DNA of 64,000 nucleotides. It comes from Mesorhizobium ventifaucium (GTDB lineage: Bacteria; Pseudomonadota; Alphaproteobacteria; Rhizobiales; Rhizobiaceae). Below the pieces are notes generated by a model. It had not been told where the DNA came from and made no database searches. It saw only the letters and a program-made list of their open reading frames with translations. Positions 43,387 through 52,035 of this stretch are shown here, piece after piece. Each line of letters opens with the position of its first letter. Position 1 is the stretch's first letter. The stretch is from NCBI RefSeq assembly GCF_935822925.1, contig NZ_CAKXZS010000056.1:1-64000 (forward strand). The letters run 5' to 3'. A program made the position numbers and the translations under genes.

Positions 43387-43412
43387 GCGCCGGCAGGACA
43401 GAGGGGGGTGTG
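43385..43412. repeat. Half-copy of the CAGGACAGAGGGGGG element (family D)
   Basis: GCCGGCAGGACAGAGGGGGG follows the GNAT stop codon directly. It is the right arm of the elements at 25277 and 55974, without a matching left arm. Confidence 0.7.
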
Positions 43413-43434
43413 GCGGAACGCTACGAAACGAGGT

Positions 43435-44637
43435 TCAGGCCTGCGCCTGCCTCGCCTCCACAGGCACCACACGCGCCTTCTGCCTCCCCACCCAGCCTTC
43501 CAGCCATTCGTGGCTCTGCATCTCGATCAGCCGCGACGCGGTGCGCTCGAACTCGAAGACCTCGTTGCCGCGCTTGGCCGTATAAAGCTGCGCTGGCGGT
43601 GCGGCGGCGCTCACCACCAGCCGCACATGATGGTCGTAGAGCGTGTCGATCAGCAGGATGAAGCGCTTCGCCTCGTTGCGCATGCCTTCTCCAAGCACCG
43701 GCACATGATCGATAAAGACCGTCGAGAAGCGGCCGGCAATCGCCAGGAAATCGCGGGCACCGAGCGGGTTTTCGCAGAGATCGGCAAAGGAAAACCGCGC
43801 CGCGTCGCCGGCGGCGCGCGGCACGAGGACCTGCCGGCCCTTTACCGTCAGGGCCGCTGCCTGCGTCGGCCTGCCATGCGTCATCACGTTCCAGGCCTCG
43901 TCGAGGACAGCATCGGCGGCGGCATCGGCAGGGGTGACATAGACCGGCAGGCGGCTGAGCTTGTCCAGCCGATAGTCCTTGTCGGCATCGAGGGCAATCA
44001 CCTGCGCATGCCGCTCCAGGATGCCGATGAAGGGCAGGAAAAGCTTGCGATTCAAGCCGTCGCCGTAGAGATCCTGCGGCGCGACATTGGACGTGGCGAC
44101 CAGCACGACGCCATTGGCAAACAGCGCCGAGAACAGCCGCGACAGGATCATCGCATCTGCGATGTCGGTGACGGAAAACTCGTCGAAGCACAGCACCCAG
44201 GCTTCCTCGGCCAACGCGCGGGCCACCGGCGCGATCGGGTCGTCTTCCCTGACGGTGCCCTCTTTACGCGCCTGCCGGTGCTTCTGGATGCGGTCCTGCA
44301 CATCGGCCATGAAGTCGTTGAAATGCACACGACGCTTGCGCCGGACCGGCACCAGCTCGAAGAACATGTCCATCAGCATGGTCTTGCCGCGGCCGACGCC
44401 GCCGTGGATATAGAGGCCCTTGACGGCCTCGCGCGTCTCGCGCTTGCGAGCGAACAGCCAGCCCAGCGCGCTCGATTTGTGCGCCAGCCGTTTTGCCGAA
44501 ATCTCGTCGATCAGCCGGTCGAGTGCCGCGACGATCCGCTCCTGCGCCCGATCGCGGTCGATCAGGCCTGACACAACCAGATGGTCGTAGCGCTGCCGGA
44601 CGGTCGCATGGGTCTGTAGGCCGTCACGCAGATGCAT
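43435..44637 (-). CDS. zapE: Cell division protein ZapE (AFG1-like ATPase)
   Basis: This AAA+ ATPase acts at the Z-ring. It has 400 residues. Walker A is YIHGGVGRGKTMLMDMFF near residue 83, and Walker B is VLCFDEFSVTDIADAM. The family-specific VPRAAGDAARFSFADLCENP and FIDHVPVLGEGMRNEAKRF follow. It lies upstream of mdh in the same direction. Three tandem repeat copies sit directly before its start. Confidence 0.95.
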   Translation of the reverse strand: MHLRDGLQTHATVRQRYDHLVVSGLIDRDRAQERIVAALDRLIDEISAKRLAHKSSALGWLFARKRETREAVKGLYIHGGVGRGKTMLMDMFFELVPVRRKRRVHFNDFMADVQDRIQKHRQARKEGTVREDDPIAPVARALAEEAWVLCFDEFSVTDIADAMILSRLFSALFANGVVLVATSNVAPQDLYGDGLNRKLFLPFIGILERHAQVIALDADKDYRLDKLSRLPVYVTPADAAADAVLDEAWNVMTHGRPTQAAALTVKGRQVLVPRAAGDAARFSFADLCENPLGARDFLAIAGRFSTVFIDHVPVLGEGMRNEAKRFILLIDTLYDHHVRLVVSAAAPPAQLYTAKRGNEVFEFERTASRLIEMQSHEWLEGWVGRQKARVVPVEARQAQA

Positions 44638-44652
44638 CGGTCACGTCGTTCC

Positions 44653-44832
44653 GGAGCAATTCCAAGAAAAGTGTGTAGCGGTTTTCTGTCCGGAATTGCG
44701 TAAAAACAAAAGAGAGCAATTCCGGGAAAAGTGTGTAGCGGTTTTCTGTCCGGAATTGCGTAAAAACAAAAGAGAGCAATTCCGGGAAAAGCGTGTAGCG
44801 GTTTTCGGCCCGGAATCGCGTAAAAACAATAA
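44653..44832. repeat. Three tandem 60-bp repeats
   Basis: The unit, exactly 60 bp, occurs at 44653-44712, 44713-44772 and 44773-44832. It begins GGAGCAATTCC / GAGCAATTCC and ends GGAATTGCGTAAAAACAAA, so GCAATTCC and GGAATTGC form an inverted pair in each unit. Copies one and two differ at only a few bases. The third is more diverged. They fill the space between omp19 and zapE. Confidence 0.95.
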
Positions 44833-44843
44833 GGGCGAGCGGA

Positions 44844-45392
44844 TCAGCCTCTTGTAAGCGAGATCGGCAGGCCGTTGGAAGTCTGGCCGTCGAATTTCTC
44901 TCCGCCCGAGGAATAGAGCCGTGCCAGCGTGCCGCCATTCTCGTCGTACAGCGTCAACTGCTTGCCGGCGACATTCCAGGATTTGATGCCGTCGATCGGT
45001 GCCGGGCAATGCAGCGGTCCAGCCCGATAGCCGGAGCCGAATTTGGTCTGCGGCGTCGCCACCTGGCAGCTCTGGCCGGACACGCTGGCCTTCCACACGC
45101 CGGCGACGCTGCTTGCGGTAAGATCCGGGGCTCCAGCCGGAGCCGTTCCGTCCGGCGGCAGCGAGGCGACCTGGGGGTTTAGCGTGCCTTGCGGCGCCGT
45201 CGGAAATTTCGACGGGTCGGCGGTGCCGGGCGACGCCGGCGGCGGCAGCTGGTTTGCGGTCACCTTGCCGGAGGGCGCGGCTTGCAGCGGCGCCGGCTGC
45301 TGGTCCATCGACGAGAACCGTGACGTTGAACAGCCGCTCGCAAAGAGCGCGGCCAGCGATACGGCCAGCAAACCGGTTTTCGAAAAATCCAT
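44844..45392 (-). CDS. omp19: Outer-membrane lipoprotein Omp19 / protease inhibitor Inh family
   Basis: This 182-residue lipoprotein has the lipobox LFASGC at residue 21. A Pro-rich linker is followed by a C-terminal Inh-type beta-barrel. The domain VAGVWKASVSGQSCQVATPQ, YRAGPLHCPAPI and KQLTLYDENGGTLARLYSSG matches Brucella Omp19 closely, including the two cysteines. Omp19 is reported to inhibit host proteases. The rhizobial role is not known. GGAGGTTTGAA precedes the ATG at 45392. Confidence 0.92.
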   Translation of the reverse strand: MDFSKTGLLAVSLAALFASGCSTSRFSSMDQQPAPLQAAPSGKVTANQLPPPASPGTADPSKFPTAPQGTLNPQVASLPPDGTAPAGAPDLTASSVAGVWKASVSGQSCQVATPQTKFGSGYRAGPLHCPAPIDGIKSWNVAGKQLTLYDENGGTLARLYSSGGEKFDGQTSNGLPISLTRG

Positions 45393-45656
45393 TTCAAACC
45401 TCCGTCGGATCCGGCCGGGCTGCCGTCCGCACAATATCCCCTCTACCAAGACGGAGAAGGTGGCAAAATTTCAACCCTATATGGTTAAAAGAGCATTTGC
45501 GGCGGCACCTGTTGCAACTTTGCCACAAATGCGTGCCGCCCGAAAGCCTGCCATAGGGGTCTGACCCGAGACTGCGCAGCGGTTTGCCTGGACAGGCCTG
45601 CCCCCTGGCGTCCGGCCGCCAAATGCTTGCGCCAGCCCGCTTCGGTCCTATCTCTG

Positions 45657-46697
45657 ATGAAACCGAACCTTGCCGGAGGCGAAATCTTGGCTGCGAGGAA
45701 AAGGGCGGCCAACCGCTACTATAGCGGGCCGCCCAGCGATCATTTCGACGGCACCTTGTTCTTCAATCCCGACGGCAAGCCGCCTGCCCGCTTTTCCGAT
45801 CTTTTGAAGTGGCAGCTGGGCGGCGAGCGCTCGAAATGGCCGACGGCAGATCCGAGCCCGTTTCATCAGACGACCCCGGCCAAGCGGATCGACGGCTCCG
45901 GGCTAAGGATGACCATGGTCGGCCACTCCTCGCTTCTCATCCAGACAGCCGGCCTGAACATCCTTACCGACCCGGTCTGGTCGCAGCGCGCCTCGCCGCT
46001 TCCCTTTGCCGGGCCGAAACGGGTCAATCCGCCGGGCATCGCGTTTTCCAACCTGCCGCAGATCGACCTCGTGTTGGTCAGCCACAACCACTACGATCAC
46101 CTCGACCTCGCCACGCTGAAGCGGCTGAAGACAAGGCACGACCCGTTGGTGCTGACGCCGCTCGGCAACGACGCCATCATCGACGCTGGCGTTCCCGGCA
46201 TGCGGCTTTCCGCGCATGACTGGGGCGAGCGGGTCGAGATCGGCAAGGACGTCGCCGTCCATGTCGAGCCGGTGCACCACTGGTCGGCGCGCGGCACCCG
46301 CGACCGGCGCATGGCGCTGTGGGCGGGTTTTGTGGTTGAGACGCCGGGCGGAAAAATCTATTTTGCCGGCGACACCGGTTTCCACGATGGCATCAACTAC
46401 CGGCTGATGGCCGAAAGGCACGGCGGCTTCCGCCTCGCTATCCTGCCGATCGGCGCCTACGAGCCGCGCTGGTTCATGGAGCCACACCACCAGAACCCGG
46501 AGGAGGCGGTGCAAGGCATGCTGTTGTGCAACGCCGCCTATGCCGCCGGCTGCCATTGGGGCACGTTCCGGCTCACCAACGAGCCGATCGACGAGCCGGC
46601 AAGAAAGCTGGGCGAGGCCCTCGACGATCAGGGTGTCCCGCAAGAACGCTTTCGCGCCCTGCGTCCCGGCGAGGTCTGGGACGTGCCGGCGCTCTAG
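45657..46697 (+). CDS. MBL-fold metallo-hydrolase
   Basis: This protein of about 346 residues has a metallo-beta-lactamase fold with VSHNHYDHLDLATL as the zinc site and YFAGDTGFHDG further on. TLLSHSSLLIQ-like MVGHSSLLIQTAGLNILTDP and PIGAYEPRWFMEPHH place it with the UlaG/NAPE-PLD-like group, which hydrolyses phosphodiester or lactone bonds. The substrate is unknown. No strong ribosome-binding site distinguishes the ATG at 45657 from a TTG at 45627. Confidence 0.85.
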   Translation: MKPNLAGGEILAARKRAANRYYSGPPSDHFDGTLFFNPDGKPPARFSDLLKWQLGGERSKWPTADPSPFHQTTPAKRIDGSGLRMTMVGHSSLLIQTAGLNILTDPVWSQRASPLPFAGPKRVNPPGIAFSNLPQIDLVLVSHNHYDHLDLATLKRLKTRHDPLVLTPLGNDAIIDAGVPGMRLSAHDWGERVEIGKDVAVHVEPVHHWSARGTRDRRMALWAGFVVETPGGKIYFAGDTGFHDGINYRLMAERHGGFRLAILPIGAYEPRWFMEPHHQNPEEAVQGMLLCNAAYAAGCHWGTFRLTNEPIDEPARKLGEALDDQGVPQERFRALRPGEVWDVPAL

Positions 46698-46781
46698 GCA
46701 GGCGACCGGCCCCAGGGGAACCGGGGACGTCGTAACCGCGTTGGTAGTCGTCCACAACCGTCGGCTGCGAGGGATTTTCCC

Positions 46782-46943
46782 ATGATCAAATGGATCGTGA
46801 TTCTTCTGATTATCGCGGCCGCGGCCAGCCTGCTCGGCATGCCGGCATTGGCCGGAGCCGCCGCCACCGGCGCCCGCATTCTCATCGGCATCGTGCTGAT
46901 CATCTTCCTGCTGGTCATGCTTGGCGTCTTCGCGGTGGCGTAG
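46782..46943 (+). CDS. DUF1328 small membrane protein
   Basis: This 53-residue protein, MIKWIVILLIIAAAASLLG..., contains two hydrophobic helices separated by GAAATGARILIG. This is the layout of the UPF0391/DUF1328 (YtjA) family of stress-related membrane peptides. GAGGGA precedes the ATG at a good distance. It is followed by a palindromic element. Confidence 0.85.
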   Translation: MIKWIVILLIIAAAASLLGMPALAGAAATGARILIGIVLIIFLLVMLGVFAVA

Positions 46944-46946
46944 TCG

Positions 46947-47050
46947 CATCGGCCCGAAAATCGGAATCGATTTTCGGAAAGCACATTGCGCGGGTTCAAA
47001 GTGTCAGAGCGTACTTTGTGCGTCCAAGTGGACGCAGGTCGCTCTGACAC
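46947..47050. repeat. Palindromic element (family B, copy 2)
   Basis: It starts GCATCGGCCCGAAAATCGG with an inverted pair CGAAAATCGgaatCGATTTTCG. After GGAAAGCACATTGCGCGG comes a perfect hairpin, GTGTCAGAGCG...CGCTCTGACAC, which encloses GCGTCCAAGTGGACGC. It resembles 1499-1608 and lies between the DUF1328 gene and dapF. Confidence 0.9.
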
Positions 47051-47120
47051 GTGCGCACACTGGTAATTCCGGCCGCTATCCGCCATATAGGCGCCAAACC
47101 GGCATGAGACCTTTCGATCC

Positions 47121-48005
47121 ATGGCAAGAACTGCCCCCTTCGCCAAGATGAATGGCATCGGCAACGAAATCATCGTTGCCGACATGCGCGGTCGCGCCGA
47201 TCGGGTGACGCCGGCTGCCGCCCTTGCGCTCAATGCCGATGCCGCGACGAAATTCGATCAGATCATGGCGATCCACGACGCCAGAACACCAGGCACCGCC
47301 TTTTTCATCGACATCTTGAATTCCGACGGAACCGGCGCGCAGGCCTGCGGCAACGGCATGCGCTGCGTGGTGCAGGCGCTAGCCGCCGAGACCGGCCAGA
47401 AGACATTCGCCTTCGAGACCGTCGCTGGCATCCTCAACGCCGAAGAACATGCCGACGGGCTGATCTCGGTCGACATGGGCACGCCGCGTTTTGGCTGGCA
47501 GGATATTCCGCTCGCCGAGGAATTCCGCGATACCCGCATGATCGAGCTGCAGGTCGGCCCGATCGACGCGCCGGTGCTGCACTCGCCCTCGGTCGTGTCG
47601 ATGGGCAATCCGCACGCCATCTTCTGGGTCGACCGCGACATCTGGTCCTATGAGCTCGACCGCTTCGGTCCGCTGCTCGAAAACCACCCGATCTTCCCCG
47701 AACGCGCCAACATCACCATCGCGCGGGTGACCTCTCCCGAGACGATGGTCATCCGCACCTGGGAGCGCGGCGCCGGCCTGACCAAGGCCTGCGGCACGGC
47801 GGCTTGTGCCGCCGTCGTCGCTGCCGCGCGCACCAGGCGGACCGGACGCAGCGTCTCTCTGGTGACGCCCGGAGGCGGCTCCTTGCATGTCGAGTGGCGC
47901 GGCGACGATCACGTCATCCTCACCGGTGCCGCCGAATGGGAATTTTCCGGCAGCTTCGACCCGGCGACCGGTGCGTGGGCCCGCGACACCGAAAGCGCCG
48001 CCTGA
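47121..48005 (+). CDS. dapF: Diaminopimelate epimerase
   Basis: This enzyme converts LL- to meso-diaminopimelate for lysine and peptidoglycan. It has 294 residues. The two catalytic cysteines are in ACGNGMRCVV and KACGTAACAAVV. FAKMNGIGNEIIV is the family N terminus. It is the first gene of dapF-mtaB-ftsY-yciB. Its stop overlaps the mtaB ATG (TGATG). Confidence 0.96.
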   Translation: MARTAPFAKMNGIGNEIIVADMRGRADRVTPAAALALNADAATKFDQIMAIHDARTPGTAFFIDILNSDGTGAQACGNGMRCVVQALAAETGQKTFAFETVAGILNAEEHADGLISVDMGTPRFGWQDIPLAEEFRDTRMIELQVGPIDAPVLHSPSVVSMGNPHAIFWVDRDIWSYELDRFGPLLENHPIFPERANITIARVTSPETMVIRTWERGAGLTKACGTAACAAVVAAARTRRTGRSVSLVTPGGGSLHVEWRGDDHVILTGAAEWEFSGSFDPATGAWARDTESAA

Positions 48006-49342
48006 TGGCCGCTCTTGCCAAGAAGGGTCCCGCTCTTTCCGGGGATCCCGTTTTCTCCAAGGGCGTTGATGTCGTCACCTTCGGCTGCCGGCTGAATACC
48101 TATGAATCCGAGGTGATGCGGCGAGAGGCGGAAAGCGCCGGCCTTGGCGCGCTGGAAGGCGGCGCCATCATCTTCAACACCTGCGCCGTCACCGGCGAGG
48201 CGGTGCGCCAGGCAAAACAGTCGATCCGCAAGGCCCGCCGCGAGAACCCGCAGGCCCGCATTATCGTCACCGGCTGCGCCGCGCAGACCGAGCCGCAGAA
48301 TTTCGTCGCCATGGACGAGGTCGATCTCGTCCTTGGCAATGAGGAAAAGCTGAAGGCGCATTCCTATCGCGGGCTGCCGGATTTCGGCGTCAACGACACC
48401 GAGAAGGCTCGCGTCAACGATATCTTTTCGGTACGCGAGACGGCCGGCCACATGGTCGATGCCATCGAAGGCCGGGCGCGAGCATTCGTCCAGGTTCAGA
48501 ACGGCTGCGACCACCGCTGCACCTTTTGCATCATACCGTATGGCCGCGGCAATTCGCGCTCGGTGCCGATGGGGGCCGTGGTCGAGCAGGTCAAGCGGCT
48601 GAGCGGCAACGGCTATGCCGAGATCGTGCTGACCGGCGTCGACATGACCAGTTTCGGTGCCGACCTGCCGGGCAGCCCGAAGCTCGGCAAATTGGTCAAG
48701 ACAATCCTGAAGCAGGTGCCTGACGTGAAGCGCCTGCGCCTTTCCTCCATCGATTCGATCGAGGCTGACGACGATCTGCTCGACGCCATCGCCACCGAGC
48801 CTCGGCTGATGCCGCATCTGCATCTGTCGCTGCAGTCCGGTGACGACATGATCCTGAAGCGGATGAAGCGCCGGCACAACCGGGATCAGTCGATCCGTTT
48901 TTGCCAGGATTTGCGCAGATTGCGTCCCGGCATCGTCTTCGGCGCCGACATCATCGCCGGCTTCCCGACCGAGACGGACGCCATGTTCGAAAAATCGCTG
49001 GAGATCGTCGAGGAATGCGGCCTGACGCATCTTCACGTTTTTCCGTTTTCGCCGCGCCAAGGCACCCCCGCCGCGCGCATGCCGCAGCTTCGCCGCGAAC
49101 TGGTCAAGCAGCGCGCGGCACGGCTGCGCGCCGCCGGTGACGCCGCTTATCGCAGCCACCTTTCCTCGCTCGCCGGAACACGCCAGTCGATCCTGGTCGA
49201 GCGCGAGGGGCTCGGCCGCACCGAAGGCTTCACGCTCGCTGCGGTCTCCGCCGGCGCGCCGGGCGAAATCGTTGACGCCGCTATCGCCGGCGATGACGGT
49301 GTCAGACTGATCGCGGCGCCGCTTGCCGCCCGCGCCGCCTGA
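48005..49342 (+). CDS. mtaB: tRNA t6A37 methylthiotransferase MtaB
   Basis: This radical SAM enzyme makes ms2t6A in tRNA. It has 445 residues. The N-terminal UPF0004 domain has its cluster cysteines in TFGCRLNTYES, NTCAVTGEA and VTGCAAQTEP. The radical SAM motif is CDHRCTFCIIPYGRG, and a TRAM domain follows at the C terminus. Its start overlaps dapF, and ftsY begins 11 bases after its stop. Confidence 0.95.
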   Translation: MAALAKKGPALSGDPVFSKGVDVVTFGCRLNTYESEVMRREAESAGLGALEGGAIIFNTCAVTGEAVRQAKQSIRKARRENPQARIIVTGCAAQTEPQNFVAMDEVDLVLGNEEKLKAHSYRGLPDFGVNDTEKARVNDIFSVRETAGHMVDAIEGRARAFVQVQNGCDHRCTFCIIPYGRGNSRSVPMGAVVEQVKRLSGNGYAEIVLTGVDMTSFGADLPGSPKLGKLVKTILKQVPDVKRLRLSSIDSIEADDDLLDAIATEPRLMPHLHLSLQSGDDMILKRMKRRHNRDQSIRFCQDLRRLRPGIVFGADIIAGFPTETDAMFEKSLEIVEECGLTHLHVFPFSPRQGTPAARMPQLRRELVKQRAARLRAAGDAAYRSHLSSLAGTRQSILVEREGLGRTEGFTLAAVSAGAPGEIVDAAIAGDDGVRLIAAPLAARAA

Positions 49343-49353
49343 GACGCAAGAAC

Positions 49354-51249
49354 ATGGCTGGTTTTCTCAAGAAGATATTTTCGTTCGGCAAGAAGGAAGT
49401 GGTCGAGGAGCGGATCGACGAGTCAGCACCGCTGCCGCCGATCAAATGGGATGCGCTGGAGGCGCTGAAACCGGCGGCCGAGCAAGCAGTTCCGGAATTT
49501 TTGAAACGTGAAGAGCCTCGGCCCGAGGCAGAAGCTGCGCCTCCGCCACCGGTCGAGGCGGAAGCGCCGCCCGCGCCGCTGCCGGCGCCTGTTGAAGAGG
49601 CCGAGCCCGCTCCGATCATTTCCCCCGAGCCAGACATCCAGCCGGAACCCGCTCCGGTCAAAGAGCCGGAGACGCCTGCCGAGGAGCCGGCGCCAGAGGA
49701 GATTCCGGCGGCTCCCGTCATCCCCGAGTCTCCTCCGGAGCCAGGGCCGGAGGAAATTCCTGAGCCAGCACCGACGCAGCCAGCGATCGTCCAGACTGAG
49801 GGTCCGTCGCCGGAGCGTGGCGCTGCCCCTCATCCGCCTGCCGGCACCTTCTCCCCGTATAGTGACGGGGAGAAGGGTGCTGATCGTCCCGCCGAGCCTG
49901 CTATTGAAAGCGGCAAAGAAGTAGCTCCGACGCTGACGCCCTCCGCTCCCCGTCCTTCACGGGGAGAGGGTGAGGGTGAGAGGCAGCGCGAAGATATCGC
50001 ACCGGCGGCCGAAATCCCGCCCCCGATTCGCCAGCCGGCGCCGGTTGAGGCAAAGCCTGTGGTTGCCGGGATCGCGCCCGAGCCTGAAGCCGTGCCAGCG
50101 CCACACCCTCCCCTCGATGGGGAGGGTCGCCGCGAAGCGGCGGGGTGGGGTGACAGCGCCGGCGCCAGTCACCTCCGAGCTTCGCTCGGGACCTCCCCCA
50201 TCGAGGCGGAGGTAAAGCGCGAGCCCGTTCCGCAACCACCGCCGGAGCCAAAGCCGGCTCCCGGCAAGGTCACCGTCACCAAGAAGGTCGAGCAGAGAGC
50301 CGAGCCGCAGAAGGCGCCGGAACCGGCACCGAAACGCTCGTGGTTCCAGCGCATGAAGGAGGGGCTCGCCCGCTCTTCCCGGGAACTGTCCGGCAACATC
50401 GCCGGCGTCTTCACCAAGCGCAAGCTCGACGAGGACACGCTGCAGGATCTGGAGGACGTGCTGATCCGCGCCGATCTCGGCATGGAGACGGCTTTGCGCA
50501 TCACCGATTCGCTGGCCGCCAGCCGCTACGGCAAGGACGTCTCCGAGACGGAAGTGCGCGCCATCATGGCGACCGAGGTGGAGAAGGTGCTGACCCATGT
50601 CGCCTTGCCGCTGGAGCTCGACCTCAGCCACAAGCCGCATGTCATCCTTGTCGTCGGCGTCAACGGCACCGGCAAGACCACGACCATCGGCAAGCTGGCG
50701 GCAAAGCTCACCGACGGCGGCCTGTCGGTGATGCTCGCCGCCGGCGACACGTTCCGTGCCGCCGCGATCGAGCAATTGAAGATCTGGGGCGAGCGCACCA
50801 AGTCGCCGGTCATCGCCTCGAAGCTCGGCGCCGACGCCGCCGGCCTCGCCTACGATGCCTTCGAACAGGCCAGGCAAGCCGGCTCCGACGTGCTGATCAT
50901 CGACACCGCCGGGCGGCTGCAGAACAAGACCGAGTTGATGGCGGAACTGGAAAAGATCGTCCGGGTGCTGGGCAAGCTCGATCCGGAGGCGCCGCACACC
51001 GTGCTGCAGACGGTCGACGCCACCACCGGCCAGAACGCGCTCAACCAGGTCGAGATCTTCCGCAATGTCGCCGGCGTCAACGGCCTGGTGATGACCAAGC
51101 TGGACGGCACGGCACGCGGCGGTATTCTGGTGGCGATCGCGGCAAAGCACAAATTGCCGGTCTATTTCATCGGTGTCGGCGAACAGGTCGACGACCTCGA
51201 ACCATTCTCCGCAAGCGAGTTCGCCAGGGCGATCGCTGGAGTGGCATAA
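49354..51249 (+). CDS. ftsY: Signal recognition particle receptor FtsY
   Basis: This membrane-associated GTPase receives SRP-ribosome complexes. It has 631 residues. The C-terminal NG domain (from about residue 325) is intact: GVNGTGKTTTIGKL is the P-loop near residue 434, with GDTFRAAAIEQL, DTAGRLQNKTELM and TKLDGTARGG. The acidic N-terminal A domain is greatly extended by Pro/Glu-rich sequence. It carries two in-frame inserts derived from intergenic palindromic repeats, at 49820-49990 and 50101-50213. These encode atypical peptides such as FSPYSDGEKG and HPPLDGEGRREA. Confidence 0.96.
   Translation: MAGFLKKIFSFGKKEVVEERIDESAPLPPIKWDALEALKPAAEQAVPEFLKREEPRPEAEAAPPPPVEAEAPPAPLPAPVEEAEPAPIISPEPDIQPEPAPVKEPETPAEEPAPEEIPAAPVIPESPPEPGPEEIPEPAPTQPAIVQTEGPSPERGAAPHPPAGTFSPYSDGEKGADRPAEPAIESGKEVAPTLTPSAPRPSRGEGEGERQREDIAPAAEIPPPIRQPAPVEAKPVVAGIAPEPEAVPAPHPPLDGEGRREAAGWGDSAGASHLRASLGTSPIEAEVKREPVPQPPPEPKPAPGKVTVTKKVEQRAEPQKAPEPAPKRSWFQRMKEGLARSSRELSGNIAGVFTKRKLDEDTLQDLEDVLIRADLGMETALRITDSLAASRYGKDVSETEVRAIMATEVEKVLTHVALPLELDLSHKPHVILVVGVNGTGKTTTIGKLAAKLTDGGLSVMLAAGDTFRAAAIEQLKIWGERTKSPVIASKLGADAAGLAYDAFEQARQAGSDVLIIDTAGRLQNKTELMAELEKIVRVLGKLDPEAPHTVLQTVDATTGQNALNQVEIFRNVAGVNGLVMTKLDGTARGGILVAIAAKHKLPVYFIGVGEQVDDLEPFSASEFARAIAGVA
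49820..49990. repeat. Family C repeat inserted in frame within ftsY
   Basis: GCTGCCCCTCATCCGCCTGC and TTCTCCCCGTATAGTGACGG match the intergenic elements at 3253 and 14273. The right arm TCCTTCACGGGGAGAGGGTG...GAGGCAGCGCG matches their other terminus. The length is about 171 bp, 57 codons, without a stop, so the reading frame is kept. Confidence 0.88.
50101..50213. repeat. Second palindromic repeat inserted in frame within ftsY
   Basis: The left part, CACCCTCCCCTCGATGGGGA followed by GCCGCGAAGCGGC, and the right part, CCGAGCTTCGCTCGG with CCTCCCCCATCGAGGCGGAG, form nested inverted repeats characteristic of intergenic elements. They are translated as HPPLDGEGRREAAGWGDSAG and following residues without breaking the frame. 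Confidence 0.8.
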
Positions 51250-51252
51250 CAA

Positions 51253-51295
51253 GCATGATCCCAAGAAGTTGCAGACTTTTGGGACAGGATCATGC
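51253..51295. repeat. GCATGATCC palindrome after ftsY (family E, copy 2)
   Basis: GCATGATCCCAAGAAGTTGC mirrors GACTTTTGGGACAGGATCATGC imperfectly. It begins three bases after the ftsY stop and lies just upstream of the yciB ribosome-binding site. Confidence 0.85.
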
Positions 51296-51310
51296 GCAAG
51301 AAGGAAAGCT

Positions 51311-51985
51311 ATGAACCCGCGCATCCTCGAACGCGACCCGTCCGACCCGCAAAAACAAAAGAAGGAAGGCGTCAATCCGCTGCTCAAGATGGTGCTGGAG
51401 CTCGGCCCGTTGATGGTGTTCTTCTTCGCCAACGCCCGCGGCGCATGGCTGTCGCAGAAATTTCCGGCGCTGGCCGAATTCGGCGGGCCGATCTTCGTCG
51501 CCACCGGCCTGTTCATGGCCGCGACCGCGATCGCGCTGGCCGCGTCCTGGCTGCTCACCCGCACCTTGCCGATCATGCCGATGGTGTCTGGCGTCGTCGT
51601 CTTCGTCTTCGGCGCGCTGACGCTCTACCTGCAGGACGACATCTTCATCAAGATGAAGCCGACCATCGTCAACATGCTGTTTGGCGGCGTGCTGCTCGGC
51701 GGCCTGTTTTTCGGCAAGTCGCTGCTCGGTTACGTCTTTGATTCGGCCTTCAGCCTCGATGCCGAGGGCTGGAAGAAACTCACCTTCCGCTGGGGCCTGT
51801 TTTTCCTGTTTCTGGCCCTTGTCAACGAAGTGGTCTGGCGGAATTTTTCCACCGACGCCTGGGTTGCCTTCAAGGTCTGGGGCATCATGCCGATCACCCT
51901 TCTTTTCACCTTCAGCCAGATGCCGCTGATCATGCGCCATTCGCTTGAAGGCAAGACCGGAACAGAAGGGAAGCCCGGCAAGTAA
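51311..51985 (+). CDS. yciB: Septation protein A (YciB/IspZ family)
   Basis: This 224-residue inner-membrane protein has about five or six helices. Family blocks are LLKMVLELGPLMVFFFANAR, MKPTIVNMLFGGVLLGGLFFGK and LTFRWGLFFLFLALVNEVVWRNF. It influences cell-envelope synthesis and septation. AAGGAAAGCT precedes the ATG at 51311. The stop codon lies in the first of three 17-bp tandem repeats. Confidence 0.93.
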   Translation: MNPRILERDPSDPQKQKKEGVNPLLKMVLELGPLMVFFFANARGAWLSQKFPALAEFGGPIFVATGLFMAATAIALAASWLLTRTLPIMPMVSGVVVFVFGALTLYLQDDIFIKMKPTIVNMLFGGVLLGGLFFGKSLLGYVFDSAFSLDAEGWKKLTFRWGLFFLFLALVNEVVWRNFSTDAWVAFKVWGIMPITLLFTFSQMPLIMRHSLEGKTGTEGKPGK

Positions 51986-52024
51986 CTGGCCCCGGCAAGT
52001 AACTGGCCCCGGCAGGTAACTGGC
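51974..52024. repeat. Three 17-bp tandem repeats spanning the yciB stop
   Basis: CCCGGCAAGTAACTGGC is repeated at 51974-51990, 51991-52007 and 52008-52024 (the last with one A-to-G change). The first copy encodes the terminal Pro-Gly-Lys-stop. The others follow in the 3' untranslated region, before the next gene. Confidence 0.95.
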
Positions 52025-52035
52025 AAGGAGAGGGC

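Noticed and set aside
44653..44832. CRISPR-like array
   Set aside because: The three 60-bp units are contiguous without unique spacers, and no cas gene is nearby.
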